The translations under genes were made by a program, and so were the position numbers. Below, one piece after another: positions 35,161 to 45,960 of a stretch of DNA of 64,000 nt. The first letter of the stretch is position 1, and every line of letters starts with the position of its first letter. Under the pieces are notes generated by a model that did no database searches, was not told where the DNA came from, and saw nothing but the letters and a program-made list of their open reading frames with translations. Source of the DNA: Ulva prolifera (taxonomy: Eukaryota; Chlorophyta; Ulvophyceae; Ulvales; Ulvaceae). Where the stretch lies: assembly GCA_023078555.1 (NCBI GenBank), contig CM041197.1, forward strand, positions 8,898,842-8,962,841, given 5' to 3'.

Positions 35161-37255
35161 CCTGTACCCATCAGCACGTGTCCATGCAAGAGCTAAACAT
35201 GGCTTCTGCTTGGTGCTCCTGTCTCGAGGAGACACCTGTCGAAGTTCGGGACATTGCTGAGGCGTTTGTGACATCTGTTGCTGAGTAAGGCATGCCTGCG
35301 GTGAAGTGTCAACTTCGTCATGTTGCACTAAGAAGGCAGTACATCTGCATGCTTGACTCCCCTGCACACTCGAACTCGCTGTCACATGTTTTCTGGTCCA
35401 TCCGCCAGGTTGCACAGGAGCGGTCTCCGCTCCTACATGCAATTTAACATGACCAGACATCTCCTGAAGATAAAATTATGCGACTCGATGTTGAATAGAG
35501 ACGTCCCATCGATTGGCATATTTCCTGTCGAGCTTAGGCATACTTGTCTTGACCAATGATCGCTGCGGCACTGGGGTACGACGACAACGCTCTTGAGTTT
35601 ACGTCTACAGAGACAAAGATACAGGAAGAAAGCAGCTGTCACTGGTATCAATGGGCATGGTGGTGGCCACACTCTTCGCGGGGCTCGAATATCCGAAGTT
35701 GCAGCGTGGACAACATGTATGTGCACGAATTCGATACAATTTGCCTGGCCGAGACATAAGACAACTCTCCGCGTGTCGAGATAGCTTCAATGCTCCGCGT
35801 GTGCGGCATCTAATGGTAGTGTAAATGGCGTGCGTAAATGGCGTGCACCACCACGGCCCCGCGAGGTGGCATGTTATGTGAACTTGAACTTATTCCGGCG
35901 TTCGGATGCTCGCCGTCGCACATTGAAAGACCCGGAGCAGGAAAGCATGCTGTTCCGGGCGATGGCACCCGACCAAACCACGCGCGTCTGCCCGGAAGAT
36001 GAGAAATTCCGACTCCCGGGCACGCAGACGCGAGCTGCGTGACGCATAACCCGGAACTCGCCACCAGGAGACCGTAGCCACCAGTGTCCCTGGTCAACCC
36101 GCTCGCCCGGGAGCTTGTCCCTGGTCAAGTCGTTCTTGTAGTGGCGCCGGTGCTCAACCGCTCGCCTTCCAGAGCTGCAGGTATCGAGAGTATCGAGCAT
36201 GCGCGTCTCCGTCAGCTTGCTCAGTCTGCGCGTTTGGAGTGCAGCATGTACACATCCGGAAGGAAGGCGAAACATCAATGGAAAAAGTCCATGGCGCCAT
36301 GCTGGACTTGCCGGCACGTCCACACGGCGGTCCAGCAAACGAGTGCTTGTGGCAATACGTCGTCGAATCGAGGTGATGGCAGCGGCGATCCCGTTCAAAT
36401 CTGCACGAAACCAACACAATCCACGTAAATACCTGCAAAAGCAATAGGCACATGCATGTATGATGTGTCTGCTAGAAGCCCTGGTGCTGAATGCCAGAGA
36501 AGACTGTGCACGTGCTGTCACACTGCTGTCACACTGCTGTGCCATTTTCTAGGCCTACGGTGGAGTTGGCGCACCCAGGTGCGCCAACAAGATAGGTGCG
36601 CGTAGACTGGGTGCGCGGACTCGCCGATTGCAGGAAACATGACACAATCGTGATTCAAGGCTTTATTATGTTTCCTGATTGCATATGGGTCGTAATATAT
36701 GATGCGACATCAATTTGGCGTGCTCTCGGCCTTGTCTTCAGAGTCCTTTGAAAACTTTGCATATGCCGCGCACTTTGAGGGTGCACGTTGCTGTTAGGTG
36801 CGCGGATAGTGGGTGAGCATTGCCGTCAGTGTCTCATATAGGCTGCTTCCAAATGCACAATCGATTGCAGCTTGAATGTATGACGTATGTGAAGCATATA
36901 GGTGCAAGTGCTATCTTACTTGCCCGACTCGCGCGCGGCGGGCGTCGGGCTCCCGTTATCCCGTAGGCCCTTAGCCCCTTAGCCCCTCAGCCCTGGCCGC
37001 AAACATCCGCAGCATCGCGCGGCGCACCGGTGGAAGAGATATAGGTCTCTGGTGGTAAGGCCGTGTTCAGCGGAACGTGTCCGGTTCAGGAAAAAACATG
37101 AAAGTTACATCGTAGACGTGAAACATGTTGCAATCATAAATACATGATTTATGTATGTCTGCATTGGCCGTTTGTTGAAAATCGTCGTCGACTAGGAGTT
37201 ATTCGAACACTTTGAATGTGTCTCGGAAAAGTGTCCGCCGGGGGATGTGTCCCCC

Positions 37256-37257
<2 letters not shown>
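35161..37257. other. 2.1 kb without a recognisable gene
   Basis: No domain is recognised; a 223-codon minus frame (36545-35874) has no recognisable motif. The minus strand at about 36107-36150 shares a segment beginning CACTACAAGAACGACTTGAC with the plus strand at 19419-19455. A perfect inverted repeat TTGGCGCACC/GGTGCGCCAA is near 36570. The stretch 36940-37060 is C-rich (CCCTTAGCC repeats). Confidence 0.5.

Positions 37258-37301
<44 letters not shown>
37258..37301 (+). repeat. 44-base G tract
   Basis: This is the longest of three pure G runs in the window; the other two are in SQD1 introns. It is flanked by CCCCCTT on the left, so it could pair locally. The exact length is uncertain. Confidence 0.9.
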
Positions 37302-37303
<2 letters not shown>

Positions 37304-37371
37304 GACCTGCCGAGGGCACATTTCCCGAGGACGAGGCCGAGGACGCGAACCAGGACGCATGCCTCCGTGAG

Positions 37372-37766
37372 TCATCCGGAATGGCCTCTGATCACTGATA
37401 TATAAACAGAGACAACTTTACAAGTAACATTACTGCAGTATACCAATTTGCCGTCTCCACGGATCATTCTTCTTTGCCTTTTGCCTGTGAATCTAGCCAT
37501 GACAGCGTCTACCACCATATCATACAAGTCATCAAAGACAGCTAGTGGCATACGGCACAGGTCCATCCAACGACGCCTCCTCTCGTCAGGAGGCAAATTA
37601 TCCCAGTTCATGCCCGGAGTGGGGTGATCGCCTTCGATGCACTGCAATAAATACCGTTGTACATCCAAGTAAGTACTCTCCTTCATACCCGGATCCGACG
37701 CAATTCGCGTATGTACTCGAGATCTATCGGCTCAAGATCGTCAAGCCATCTATTTGCACTATTCAT
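37372..37766 (-). pseudogene. Two-exon gene fragment, possibly the start of a PIF/Harbinger-like transposase
   Basis: On the minus strand an exon 37766-37689 (MNSANRWLDDLEPIDLEYIR) is followed by a 47-bp intron (GTATGA ... TTGCAG) and a second exon from 37641 reading CIEGDHPTPGMNWDNLPPDE, then RRRRWMDLCRMPLAVFDDLY and DMVVDAVMARFTGKRQRR. The joint is in phase 0. The second exon may end near 37444 at a GTATAC donor. The WxxLCRMP..FDDLYDMV pattern recalls the N-terminal part of PIF/Harbinger transposases, but I am not sure. The hAT-2 derivative abuts its start, so upstream sequence may be lost. Confidence 0.4.
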
Positions 37767-37768
37767 GT

Positions 37769-38311
37769 CAGTGCTCTACAGTTGGGTTTTTTCTTGGCGG
37801 GAACACCGATGCCAAACCCTCATTTTGGTCGGGCTGCCCCCTCCAAGACGGTCGGTAGATGTCGGGGTTTCCCGCCAACGCTGTGGCAATCTGTCGGGGG
37901 TATTCAAACCAAATTTCGGGGTCATTTGCATTACAGCATTTGCAAACTGATTATTGCACGAAGTCCAATCAATAAAAGAATGGGTGCGGCACAACTCTGT
38001 GCGCATCTTTGTGCGCATCTTTGAACTTGTACTTCGTAAAGTCGCTGTTCTTACAAGAGTCACATATCGTACAGTGCCACTGATGAGAGTTGTTGACCAC
38101 GCCTTCGTTTTTGTCTTCTCCCGTTCACTATTTTGTGATCGCCTTCATATTCGACCCATGGAAACTCAAGCTGGCGTGCGTGCACTTTGCTATCAGAAAA
38201 ATCTTGACCGAACGACAGAGCCATCCGCAGCTACTCTTTTCGAACAAATGGCTTCTGGGCTGTCTTCGTCAGCTGATGTTGCAGCATTATCAGCTGTGCG
38301 CTTAGGCACTC
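37769..38311 (-). mobile_element. hAT-2 deletion derivative (inverted relative to hAT-2)
   Basis: The left edge carries the hAT-2 end CAGTGCTCTACAGTTGGG. Read on the minus strand, 38311-38025 matches the N-terminal coding part of hAT-2 (40018-40290) and 38003-37769 matches its 3' end (about 42690-42913), with about 2.4 kb of the transposase missing between. It is therefore an internally deleted copy. Its 5' end is missing, replaced at 38312-38315 by a few extra bases and then the truncated Copia-A copy 5. No 8-bp duplication can be paired. Confidence 0.8.
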
Positions 38312-38315
38312 CCGA

Positions 38316-39351
38316 GACTTTCTGTTCGTACGCAACGAAACTTTCAGTCTTATGATTCCACTCAGGCAATTTCCCTTTCGTCAAATCAGGTTCGCTACGT
38401 CCCCGAGATGCACGCAGCGCCTCGGTCAACGTTTCGAGTGATATGAGTGACTCAGTGTGACCGTGATCGTCAACAACATGAGAGGAAAAAGGCACCTGCT
38501 GGCTGCTCTGCCCAGTATGGGAAGAGGGTCGTGGCCGGACAATTCGTCCGCCCCGGAGCAACATACCCGCAGGCTGTTCTCCGTCAGGGAGCTGCTGGTC
38601 AGCGTCCCTGTCGACGAGAGGCTGCTGGTCAGCATCGTCACGCCTCTCCTCGCGAGGAGAGTTGGCGTTGGAGTTGGCGTTAAAAAGAGACATCCTGCAG
38701 TAGGAACAGACGGTTGTTTGTTGCGCGCAGCAACTAACCGATGGGATTGCTCGCAAGCATAACAGGTTGAGAAAATTAAGCGAACGCGTTCGCTTTTCTC
38801 AGCGCTGATCATTAAAACAAACTTCTCGAATTGTGTCTAACAACAATATACTACGAGAAAGCTAAATGATGCCTGCGCTTTTGACCGCAGTCTGAGCGCC
38901 GGCAGAACAGTGGAATGCCCGCCGTGTCTGCGCACAGACATTGGCCGTCGGCTTCCTGAACAAGACCATATACAGACATAACGCTAACATTCACCGATAC
39001 CATGTCAGAAACCAGTTCGCATCTGCAGGTCAGACGCGCAGTCTTAGGTCAGGTCAGGTAACCAGCATTCCATACCTGCTGCGCACAGAGGTAGAACCGA
39101 GGAATGCTAAGGAGAGTTTGGATACTGCTAGTACCGTGAAACATTGAGAAGAATGGTTACAGATCTCAGTGTGCACATGCGTATATGCACACTGAACACT
39201 CAAGGTTACGGCGGGAAACCCTCGCGGGATCTCTCTCACTACATCGAGACAATCTCGGCTGGCGGCTTACCCCTGCACTGGATCCGCGGATCGTTCGTGC
39301 ATGGGTGCACCTGTCACCACACTGCTGCCCGCAGGCTCATGCATTGTGACA
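38316..39351 (-). mobile_element. Copia-A copy 5: LTR plus N-terminal gag, minus strand
   Basis: On the minus strand a 349-bp LTR (39351-39003), the primer-binding site TGGTATCGGTGA (39002-38991), the leader with a perfect 18-bp palindrome, and the gag start MSLFNANSNANSPREERRDD are present. Gag is open to SFVAYEQKV and then fuses to hAT sequence at 38315. The rest of the element is lost. Gag resembles copies 2 and 6 (subfamily A2). Confidence 0.9.
39003..39351 (-). repeat. LTR of Copia-A copy 5
   Basis: This 349-bp LTR reads TGTCACAATGC to TTCTGACA on the minus strand, with CATATACG in place of the TATA-like CATATAAG. Confidence 0.9.
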
Positions 39352-39708
39352 ACCACGTACGCAGCTAGATGAAACATGTATACACTCGAAGGATTGCAGC
39401 CCCAACACAACGCACGCAAACAAGGAACGCGCCTGATAATTCTCTAAGCCCTCACTGCTGTCAACATTTTCCGGTCCTCTTAATCCCTTGGTTGCCTTGT
39501 CTTACAGTTTTGATCCCATGCACGCTTATAGAAGTCCCTGCTGGTATTGGCGAGGTCAAACTTGGACGCACGTGTGCACACACAAATGCGATGTTTGGGC
39601 GCATGCTTGTTGCCACGAAGTCAATGTCGATGGCAGCAGTGCATGTAAACTTTGTTCGCGGAGATTCATGCAAGTCGCGCCGCGCGAGAGTGTTCGGAGT
39701 GTTCGGTA

Positions 39709-42700
39709 CAGTGCTCTACAGACCGATCGGTTTCCCGACAAAAAATGAAAAAAAGGCGAAAAAACCGATGGCGAGCGAAGCGAGCCATCGGTTTTCCCGT
39801 CAAGCCACGGGGGGGCTGGCGGGCGAAGCCCGCCGGCCGCCACCGAGGCATGGCGGGCACCCCGACAGATTTCCGACAGCTTGGCGGGCCTGGTCAAGAC
39901 TCGGGAGTCCCGACAGCTTGTCGGGCCAGGTCCGGCCAGAAGAACACTAAACGGAATGAACTATTGCTGACATCGGTGTTGCCTGTTGCTTGAGTGTTGC
40001 GAGAATGACCTTGCATAACTTCGGGTTTACCGGCCGAGTGCCCAAGCGCACAGCTGATAATGCTGCATCATCAGCTGACAAAGACAGCAACGAAGCCAGT
40101 TGTTCGAAAAGAGTAGCTGCGGATGGCTCTGTCGTTCGGTCAAGGTTGTCTGATAGCAAAGTGCACGCACGCCAGCTTGAGTTTCCATGGGTCGAATACG
40201 AAGGCTTGAACAACAATTCTCACCAATGGCGCTGTACGATATGTGACTCTTGTAAGAACAGCGACTTTACGAAGTACAAGTTTAAAGATGCGCACGACTT
40301 CAAGAAGCATCAGGACTCAAACACCCATCAAAACGCGGCCGAAGCCCAGCTTCTGGCCCTTGGGCTCAATCAGATGCGTGATAATGTAGTTTCCGAGCGC
40401 TACAAGGTTAATCTTGAAGGAAGTGGGCGTCTGCTCATCGTCGTGGGGTTCATGGTCGCTGCCGGCATCTCTCTTCGCATCTTTCCTCAGGCACGCCTAC
40501 TCCTCAAACATGCTTGCATTCCTTCTGACACACGCAATCTAGTGAATCATGTAGACTGTACTTTCGCAGATCCTGGAGCTACAACGAGCACTCGACGCAG
40601 AGCTCATAGGCCACAAGCTGAACCACTGGCGTTATGTCACGCTTCTCCTGCTTGCTCTGAGTGAATTCTACTTGCTGACAACCGTGTCAGCTGTGCAAAG
40701 CAGCGATTTCTTTGGACTCATGTTGGACCTGTCTTCAGACAGGAGTTCAAATGAGAACATGCTAGTGTATGTCGTGTACTGGAACGCTGGTGCCTACACA
40801 TCCACTGTCAGGTATCTTTGTTGTGTTCGTTTGCTGCGGAAGGGGGCCGATACCATCTTCAGGCAATTGATGCAGATATGTCAGAGCCTAGGACTTGACA
40901 TGAAGCAGCGCATGGTCACATTTTGTGCTGATGGTGATTCGACCATGCAAGGCTGGCGAAATGGTTTGTCAGGTCGCCTTCGAAGGCACTGTGATCACAT
41001 CATCACTATGCATTGCGCTGCGCACAGACACGTGCTTGCTGTACAAGACGTGGCTGGGTCCAATGAGCTACTGATTGCACTTGACCAGCTGTTGACGGCT
41101 ATTCATAAGCTTTTCAATAGGAAGTGCAATCGTAAGGCAGTCTGGGAGTTGTTTGCGAAGAAGAATGGATGCAGTGCATTTACTTTCCCTCTGTTTGTGA
41201 AAACCAGATGGTTTAGTAGGGCTCGTTGTGTGTTCCGGTTGATTTCAGTGTATCCAGTTCTTGTGAGGTTCCTGCAACTTCTCACCCGTGCTACTTCAGC
41301 CATGCTATGGGATGCAGCAGAACCTGTTCTGTCAATGCTCCTTGATGCTAGGAATGTGTACGTGCTTCATGCAATTGGAGACATTCTGCAGCCACTAGAA
41401 TCGACAAGAAAGATATTTGAGACTTCTGGTTGTTCGCTGTCCGACATCAATGCAGAGGTGACAGTTCTCAATCAGAAGTTGGCCGGTCTTGAAGCGTGTG
41501 CTGACTCCCCGAATGCATTTGGTGGAGCACATGTGAAAACTCTCATGGAAGTGTCCTCTGACTTTGAGGATCTGAGTGGCACCATTGCGCTGAGCTACCC
41601 GAAGCATGACTGGACAATCATGCTCGATGCAACACATTTTGACTCCGGCATCGTGCAGCAACTCAACGGCATTGTCAAACGCATTCGGTCTTCGGTGTGT
41701 TCTTCCAAGACAAGGTTGTTGTTCATGCTTGCAGCCTTATAGAATTGACCAGCTGGTGCGTGATAACTGTACCCATCTTCTTATGTACAGATGTCGGAAC
41801 GGTTCCCCAAGGAAGAGATGGACCTTGCACACCTTTTCAGTGTCTTCGATGTTGAGACGTACATTGGTATGAGTGTACCCGAGCTTTCCAAATTTGGCAA
41901 CAATGAAGTGAAGACTTTGCTTGACATGTTGAGCCAACAAGATGATGGCACCAAGAAGTTTTACTGCAATGTGCCATTTATTGACATCACGGAAGATGGT
42001 CAGCTGGACGAGGTATGATTTTGTCACATGCAAGATATAATCATAGCACATGTCAGTACGTGCCATCGAACATGACTCATTGTTGCAGGTGCTTAAACAG
42101 TGGGACACTGTGAAAGAGCTCTTGTACAAGTATGCTCAGGGACTAAGCCCCACTCAGATCGGAGCTTGGAGGTTCGTCTTGAAGACGCACCCAAAGCAAA
42201 CCATTCCACACATCTACAAGTTGTACCTCTTAAAGCAGCTCATAGTAACTCAGTCAGCTGACGTTGAGAGAGGTTTCTCTATGGTTGTTCAGACTCTTGG
42301 GACTGGCAGGTTGTCTACGCACACAGCAACTCTAGATGCAAGACTGCGTATCAAGCAGTCCCTTCCGAATAACCCTACTCAAGACGATCTGAGATACTTG
42401 GGTGCCTCAAATTCGTCTGATAGTGTGGTTCGGTCTGCGTATGATATACACAAGGAGCTGTCAAAGCCGAATGGCGGCGACATCAAATTGCTGTCAAAGG
42501 ATTTGCATTCAGCTACTGCCATTGAGAATGATAGTTTCTGGACAGAGGTCCTTGCACAAGAGTTTGAAGATGCTGATGATAGCATGGCAGTGGGGGATGA
42601 TATGGAACAGAGTGTGCTAGGCGAACCCAGTATCGCTGAGATGACTCGTTTGCTGGAGTGTGGTCTCCCTGAGACTGAGGAAGTCGAGCGAGTTGTGCCG

Positions 42701-42913
42701 CACCCATTCTTTTATTAATTAGGTGCAATAATCAGTTAGCAAATGCTGTAATGCAAATGACCCCGAAATTTGGTTTGAACACCCCCGACGGATCGCCACA
42801 GCGTTGGCGGGAAACGCCGACATCTACCGACCGTCATGGAGGGGGCAGCCCGACCAAAATAAGGGTTTGGCATCGGTTTTCCCGCCAAAAAAAAACCCAA
42901 CTGTAGAGCACTG
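39709..42913 (+). mobile_element. hAT-2: complete hAT transposon
   Basis: This 3205-bp element has inverted ends CAGTGCTCTACAG and an exact 8-bp duplication GTTCGGTA (39701-39708 and 42914-42921). It encodes a four-exon transposase with zinc finger and hATC domains and no visible disabling mutation. It is a candidate autonomous element and the parent of the derivative at 37769-38311. Confidence 0.95.
40005..42718 (+). CDS. hAT-2 transposase (4 exons)
   Basis: Proposed exons are 40005-40490, 40570-41694, 41791-42012 and 42089-42718, joining in phase to 820 residues. The first intron has a GC donor (CAG|GCACGC), the second GTGTGT and the third GTATGA; acceptors end CGCAG, TACAG and TGCAG. N-terminal residues 75-115 hold a BED-like finger (WRCTICDSCKNSDF ... 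FKKHQDSNTH). The middle region carries the RNase-H-like core: FFGLMLDLSSDRSSNENMLV, MVTFCADGDSTMQGW, then CDHIITMHCAAHRHVLAV (the DDE and CxxH areas of hAT). The C-terminus has the hATC dimerisation signature (IYKLYLLKQLIVTQSADVER, GFSMVVQTLGTGRLS). The protein would cut and rejoin hAT-2 ends in the nucleus. Splice sites are my reading; the domain calls are secure. Confidence 0.85.
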
Positions 42914-42921
42914 GTTCGGTA

Positions 42922-44411
42922 CCGGTACTGTCCAACCATAGTCAATCTAGCACATACTCCAATGTTTGCTCTCCACAATGGAAGCACTTGGCATAGGATC
43001 GCACCACCTCCATGCCATGCGGGTTTGCTTGATGTCACGATCCCATGGCCGGCTCGAATGAACTTCCACGTGAGTGTGTGTTCCTCAGATAGTTTACGTA
43101 GGTATACCGGAAGATGCTGATACCCGTGACCTGCGAAAACACACCTGGTCAACAACCGATGGTGCACGCAAATGCGAGGCGCACCACAACGGTCCCGATC
43201 GAGCATCAGAGAAGCAGGCGTAGATAGGCTCCAAGTAACATTACTGCTTAAGAGTACTCTAAGAATGTCAGTTTGTCTGAGACACGGAGTCGGACGGCAA
43301 TCACCTCGGACAGCCGCTCTGCAAGCAAGGTGAACGTGGTTCATGCGATCGGGCACCATCGCACATCCGAAGCTACAGCATATCAGAATATGATAAACGA
43401 AGTAGCTCTAAAATGGTGGCAGGCGCCATCTGGAACAGAACAATGTGTGCTCCTCGACCATCGATATCGGCACATCATGATCAGCTGCGTCTTCGACGCC
43501 TTCGCAAGGAAGTGATGTCCAAGACAGCGCCGTCAGACATATACAAACGTCACACCTTGCAGCATGCTTCAATTGAGCATCTCGGAAGTTTCGCAGCGGC
43601 GATGACGCCTGCGGCTGCTGCTTGCTAACAATTAGACGCCAGCCCAGGAGTGAAAGACCCGCCTACGATTCACACCACATTATACAATAATACCCACAGA
43701 CAGAAAATATAGAAGACTTCAGGCGCTCTGTTTAACCAGATACGTCGCAATGATCATGTCGGTGCGCCCGCACACGCAGTACGGCCTGATGTCATGGCTA
43801 GCACTCCAACGCATTGCGACATCACAATGAATTGATCATACATTTACGCTCACTTATGCAATGATTAGATTTTAACAGTTCACATATGGATCGCGCCTGG
43901 CATGGCGAGCGTTACTGCCACATATCGCATGCACGCATGCATGCAAAAACAGCATCGCGGTGAGTGTGGCGTTAGTGGACCCAGCAATGCACGCAACCCA
44001 AACAGCCCCAGGCCTCCATTACACAGATCTCATGGTGCCTCCTGGCGCTAGCATGAACCCCGGATGATCGGCGAGACCGAAAGCAGAGACACAACGGCAG
44101 TATGAGCCATACATATGTACGTGGTAGAGTAACAAAATCGTTTTAGTGGTTCCGATGCAAGACAAGTCGGGCAAAAATGTAGTATATTCAACGCTGCTGT
44201 AGTACCTTTGAACGTTGTACCAATGTGGGTGTGCATGCAGGTTTGTGCGGGTGGGCAGCGTGTGTCGCGTGGCCTCCCCCCTCTCAGATGGCAGAGGTGC
44301 ATAGTATGGCTGTGACGCAGAATGGTACAGCAGCAATAGCTCGGCAATGTATTAGGATGTCAGCAAAAGTTCGTCCTCTGCCTCATCACGCAGAGCAGAG
44401 GGGGTGAGAGT
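42922..44411. other. Decayed DNA right of hAT-2
   Basis: Right of hAT-2 the minus strand reads coding-like text (GYQHLPVYLRKLSEEHTLTW, KFIRAGHGIVTSSKPAWHGG) at about 43135-42985 with no domain I recognise; hAT-2 may have inserted into this old gene. Nothing else is recognisable up to the minisatellite. Confidence 0.4.
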
Positions 44412-44935
44412 GATGCTGCAGGATCATGATGGGCATGCCCATCGAAGCCACAGCACCACGGCACTTGATGTTTCTGTGCTGCTACCCCCTCCGCCCCCCC
44501 ACGCAGTGCAGCGGGTTTAACAGTGTTGCCGCCCATCGTTGCCGCAGCACAGTGGCACCTGGTTCTTCTGTGCTGTTACCCCCTCTGCCCCCCCACGCAG
44601 TGCAGCGGGGTTGACAGTGTTGCCGCCCATCATTGCCGCAGCACAGCGGCACCTGGTTCTTCTGTGCTGTTATACCCTCCGCCCGCCTACGCAATGCAGC
44701 GGGGTTGACAGTGATGCTGCCCATCGTTGCCGCAGCACAGCGGCACCTGGTTCTTCTGTGCTGATATATCCTCCGCCCCCCCACGCACTGCAGCGGGGTT
44801 GACAGTGTTGCCGCCCATCGTTGCCGCAGCACAGCGGCACCTGGTGTTTCTGTGCTGTTACCCCCTCCGCCCCCCCACGCAATGCAGCGGGGTTGACAGT
44901 GTTGCCGCCCATCGTTGCCGCAGCACAGCGGCACA
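44412..44935 (+). repeat. 94-bp minisatellite, about 5.5 units
   Basis: Successive copies of the motif GCAGCGGGGTTGACAGTG fall at 94-bp steps (about 44508, 44602, 44696, 44790 and 44884), with a diverged unit at the left edge. Each unit also contains CGTTGCCGCAGCACAG and CTTCTGTGCTG. Because 94 is not a multiple of three, the open frames crossing it are incidental. Confidence 0.9.
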
Positions 44936-45750
44936 TATATGCCACGCTATACAAATGAATCGCAAGCATTATTCGTGCCACATGCTGTACACCTTCAGCT
45001 AGCCTCCCTGCACGTCAGGACAGTACCAGAGAAATACAAAGAGAGTCGATACAAATAAACTAGAAATGCGTTATCATGAGACGATATCGACGCCGACGAG
45101 AGACTCCGGACGCTTATAATAGCTCATATGAATTGGCTTACATTGCTGTGGGAAGATGCTCCGTTGGTACTAGACTCGCTCCAGAGATCGTTGATGGCGA
45201 GATGCAATGCTCGTGGGCTATCCATCGACACTGCAGTGGTGACCTGCGCATGCATTACTCGACCCCGTAATGGTCGGTGAGGCACCGACCATTCCACGAT
45301 GTTGCTGACTGGGCACACGTGTATCGATTCAGACCGGAATGGACGGTGCCACACTGACCACTCAGCGACAGGAGCACGCCATTTGTCTCCTCCGAACGCG
45401 ATCCATGCTTGACCACCTAAAGGAGAGTAGCAGCAACTTGTCAGGCACGTCCTCGTCTTACGTGGGCATTGGATCTGCAGGCATGAGTGCTCAATCCTTT
45501 TCAATATCATGTGGTGTACATGCATGTATGTCTTCTCCGTTAACTCTTGTGTAAACTTGTTCCAGCTCAGACTGCTGGACGTACATGGGCGCAGCTTCTT
45601 TGATGTTTGTATTCTTCCATGTGCTCGTTTGTAATGTTTCTATTTGTGCGCAGCTGCGTTCGCCTCAGTACGCAATGGATTTCCAGTGCGGAGACTGATT
45701 GGCCTGTCTCGCGCTATGGAAGAGCACACAATCATGTCAGCGCTGTTGCC
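44936..45750. other. Region between the two minisatellites, no gene recognised
   Basis: Only short open frames are present. A minor repeat of ATGGTCGGTGAGGCACCGACCAT form near 45270-45295 makes a local inverted repeat. Confidence 0.4.
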
Positions 45751-45840
45751 GAGGAAGCCATAGGACATTCCGCAGCCACCAAGGAAGCCATAGGACATTC
45801 CGCGGCCACCAAGGAAGCCATAGGACATTCCGCCACTATC
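45751..45840 (+). repeat. 30-bp minisatellite, three units, coding for a 10-residue repeat
   Basis: Three tandem units containing AAGGAAGCCATAGGACATTC encode KEAIGHSAAT in an open frame that runs from 45607 into Copia-A copy 6 without a stop. Confidence 0.88.
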
Positions 45841-45960
45841 GTTCCTTGTGAAACATACGGACGCGGGCGGAAGGTCGAGAGCCTCGTAGGAACGTTCCTC
45901 TGTCAGCGGAACGCCTACGGTTCCGCGGCGGAATGTCACCATTCTCCTAGTGAGAGGTCT

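Noticed and set aside
37761-37768. 8-bp target duplication for the hAT-2 derivative
   Set aside because: ATTCATGT precedes the left end but no matching copy is found on the other side, which has been lost or rearranged.
44412-44935. CRISPR array
   Set aside because: Units are directly adjacent 94-bp repeats with no unique spacers, in a eukaryotic context with no cas genes.
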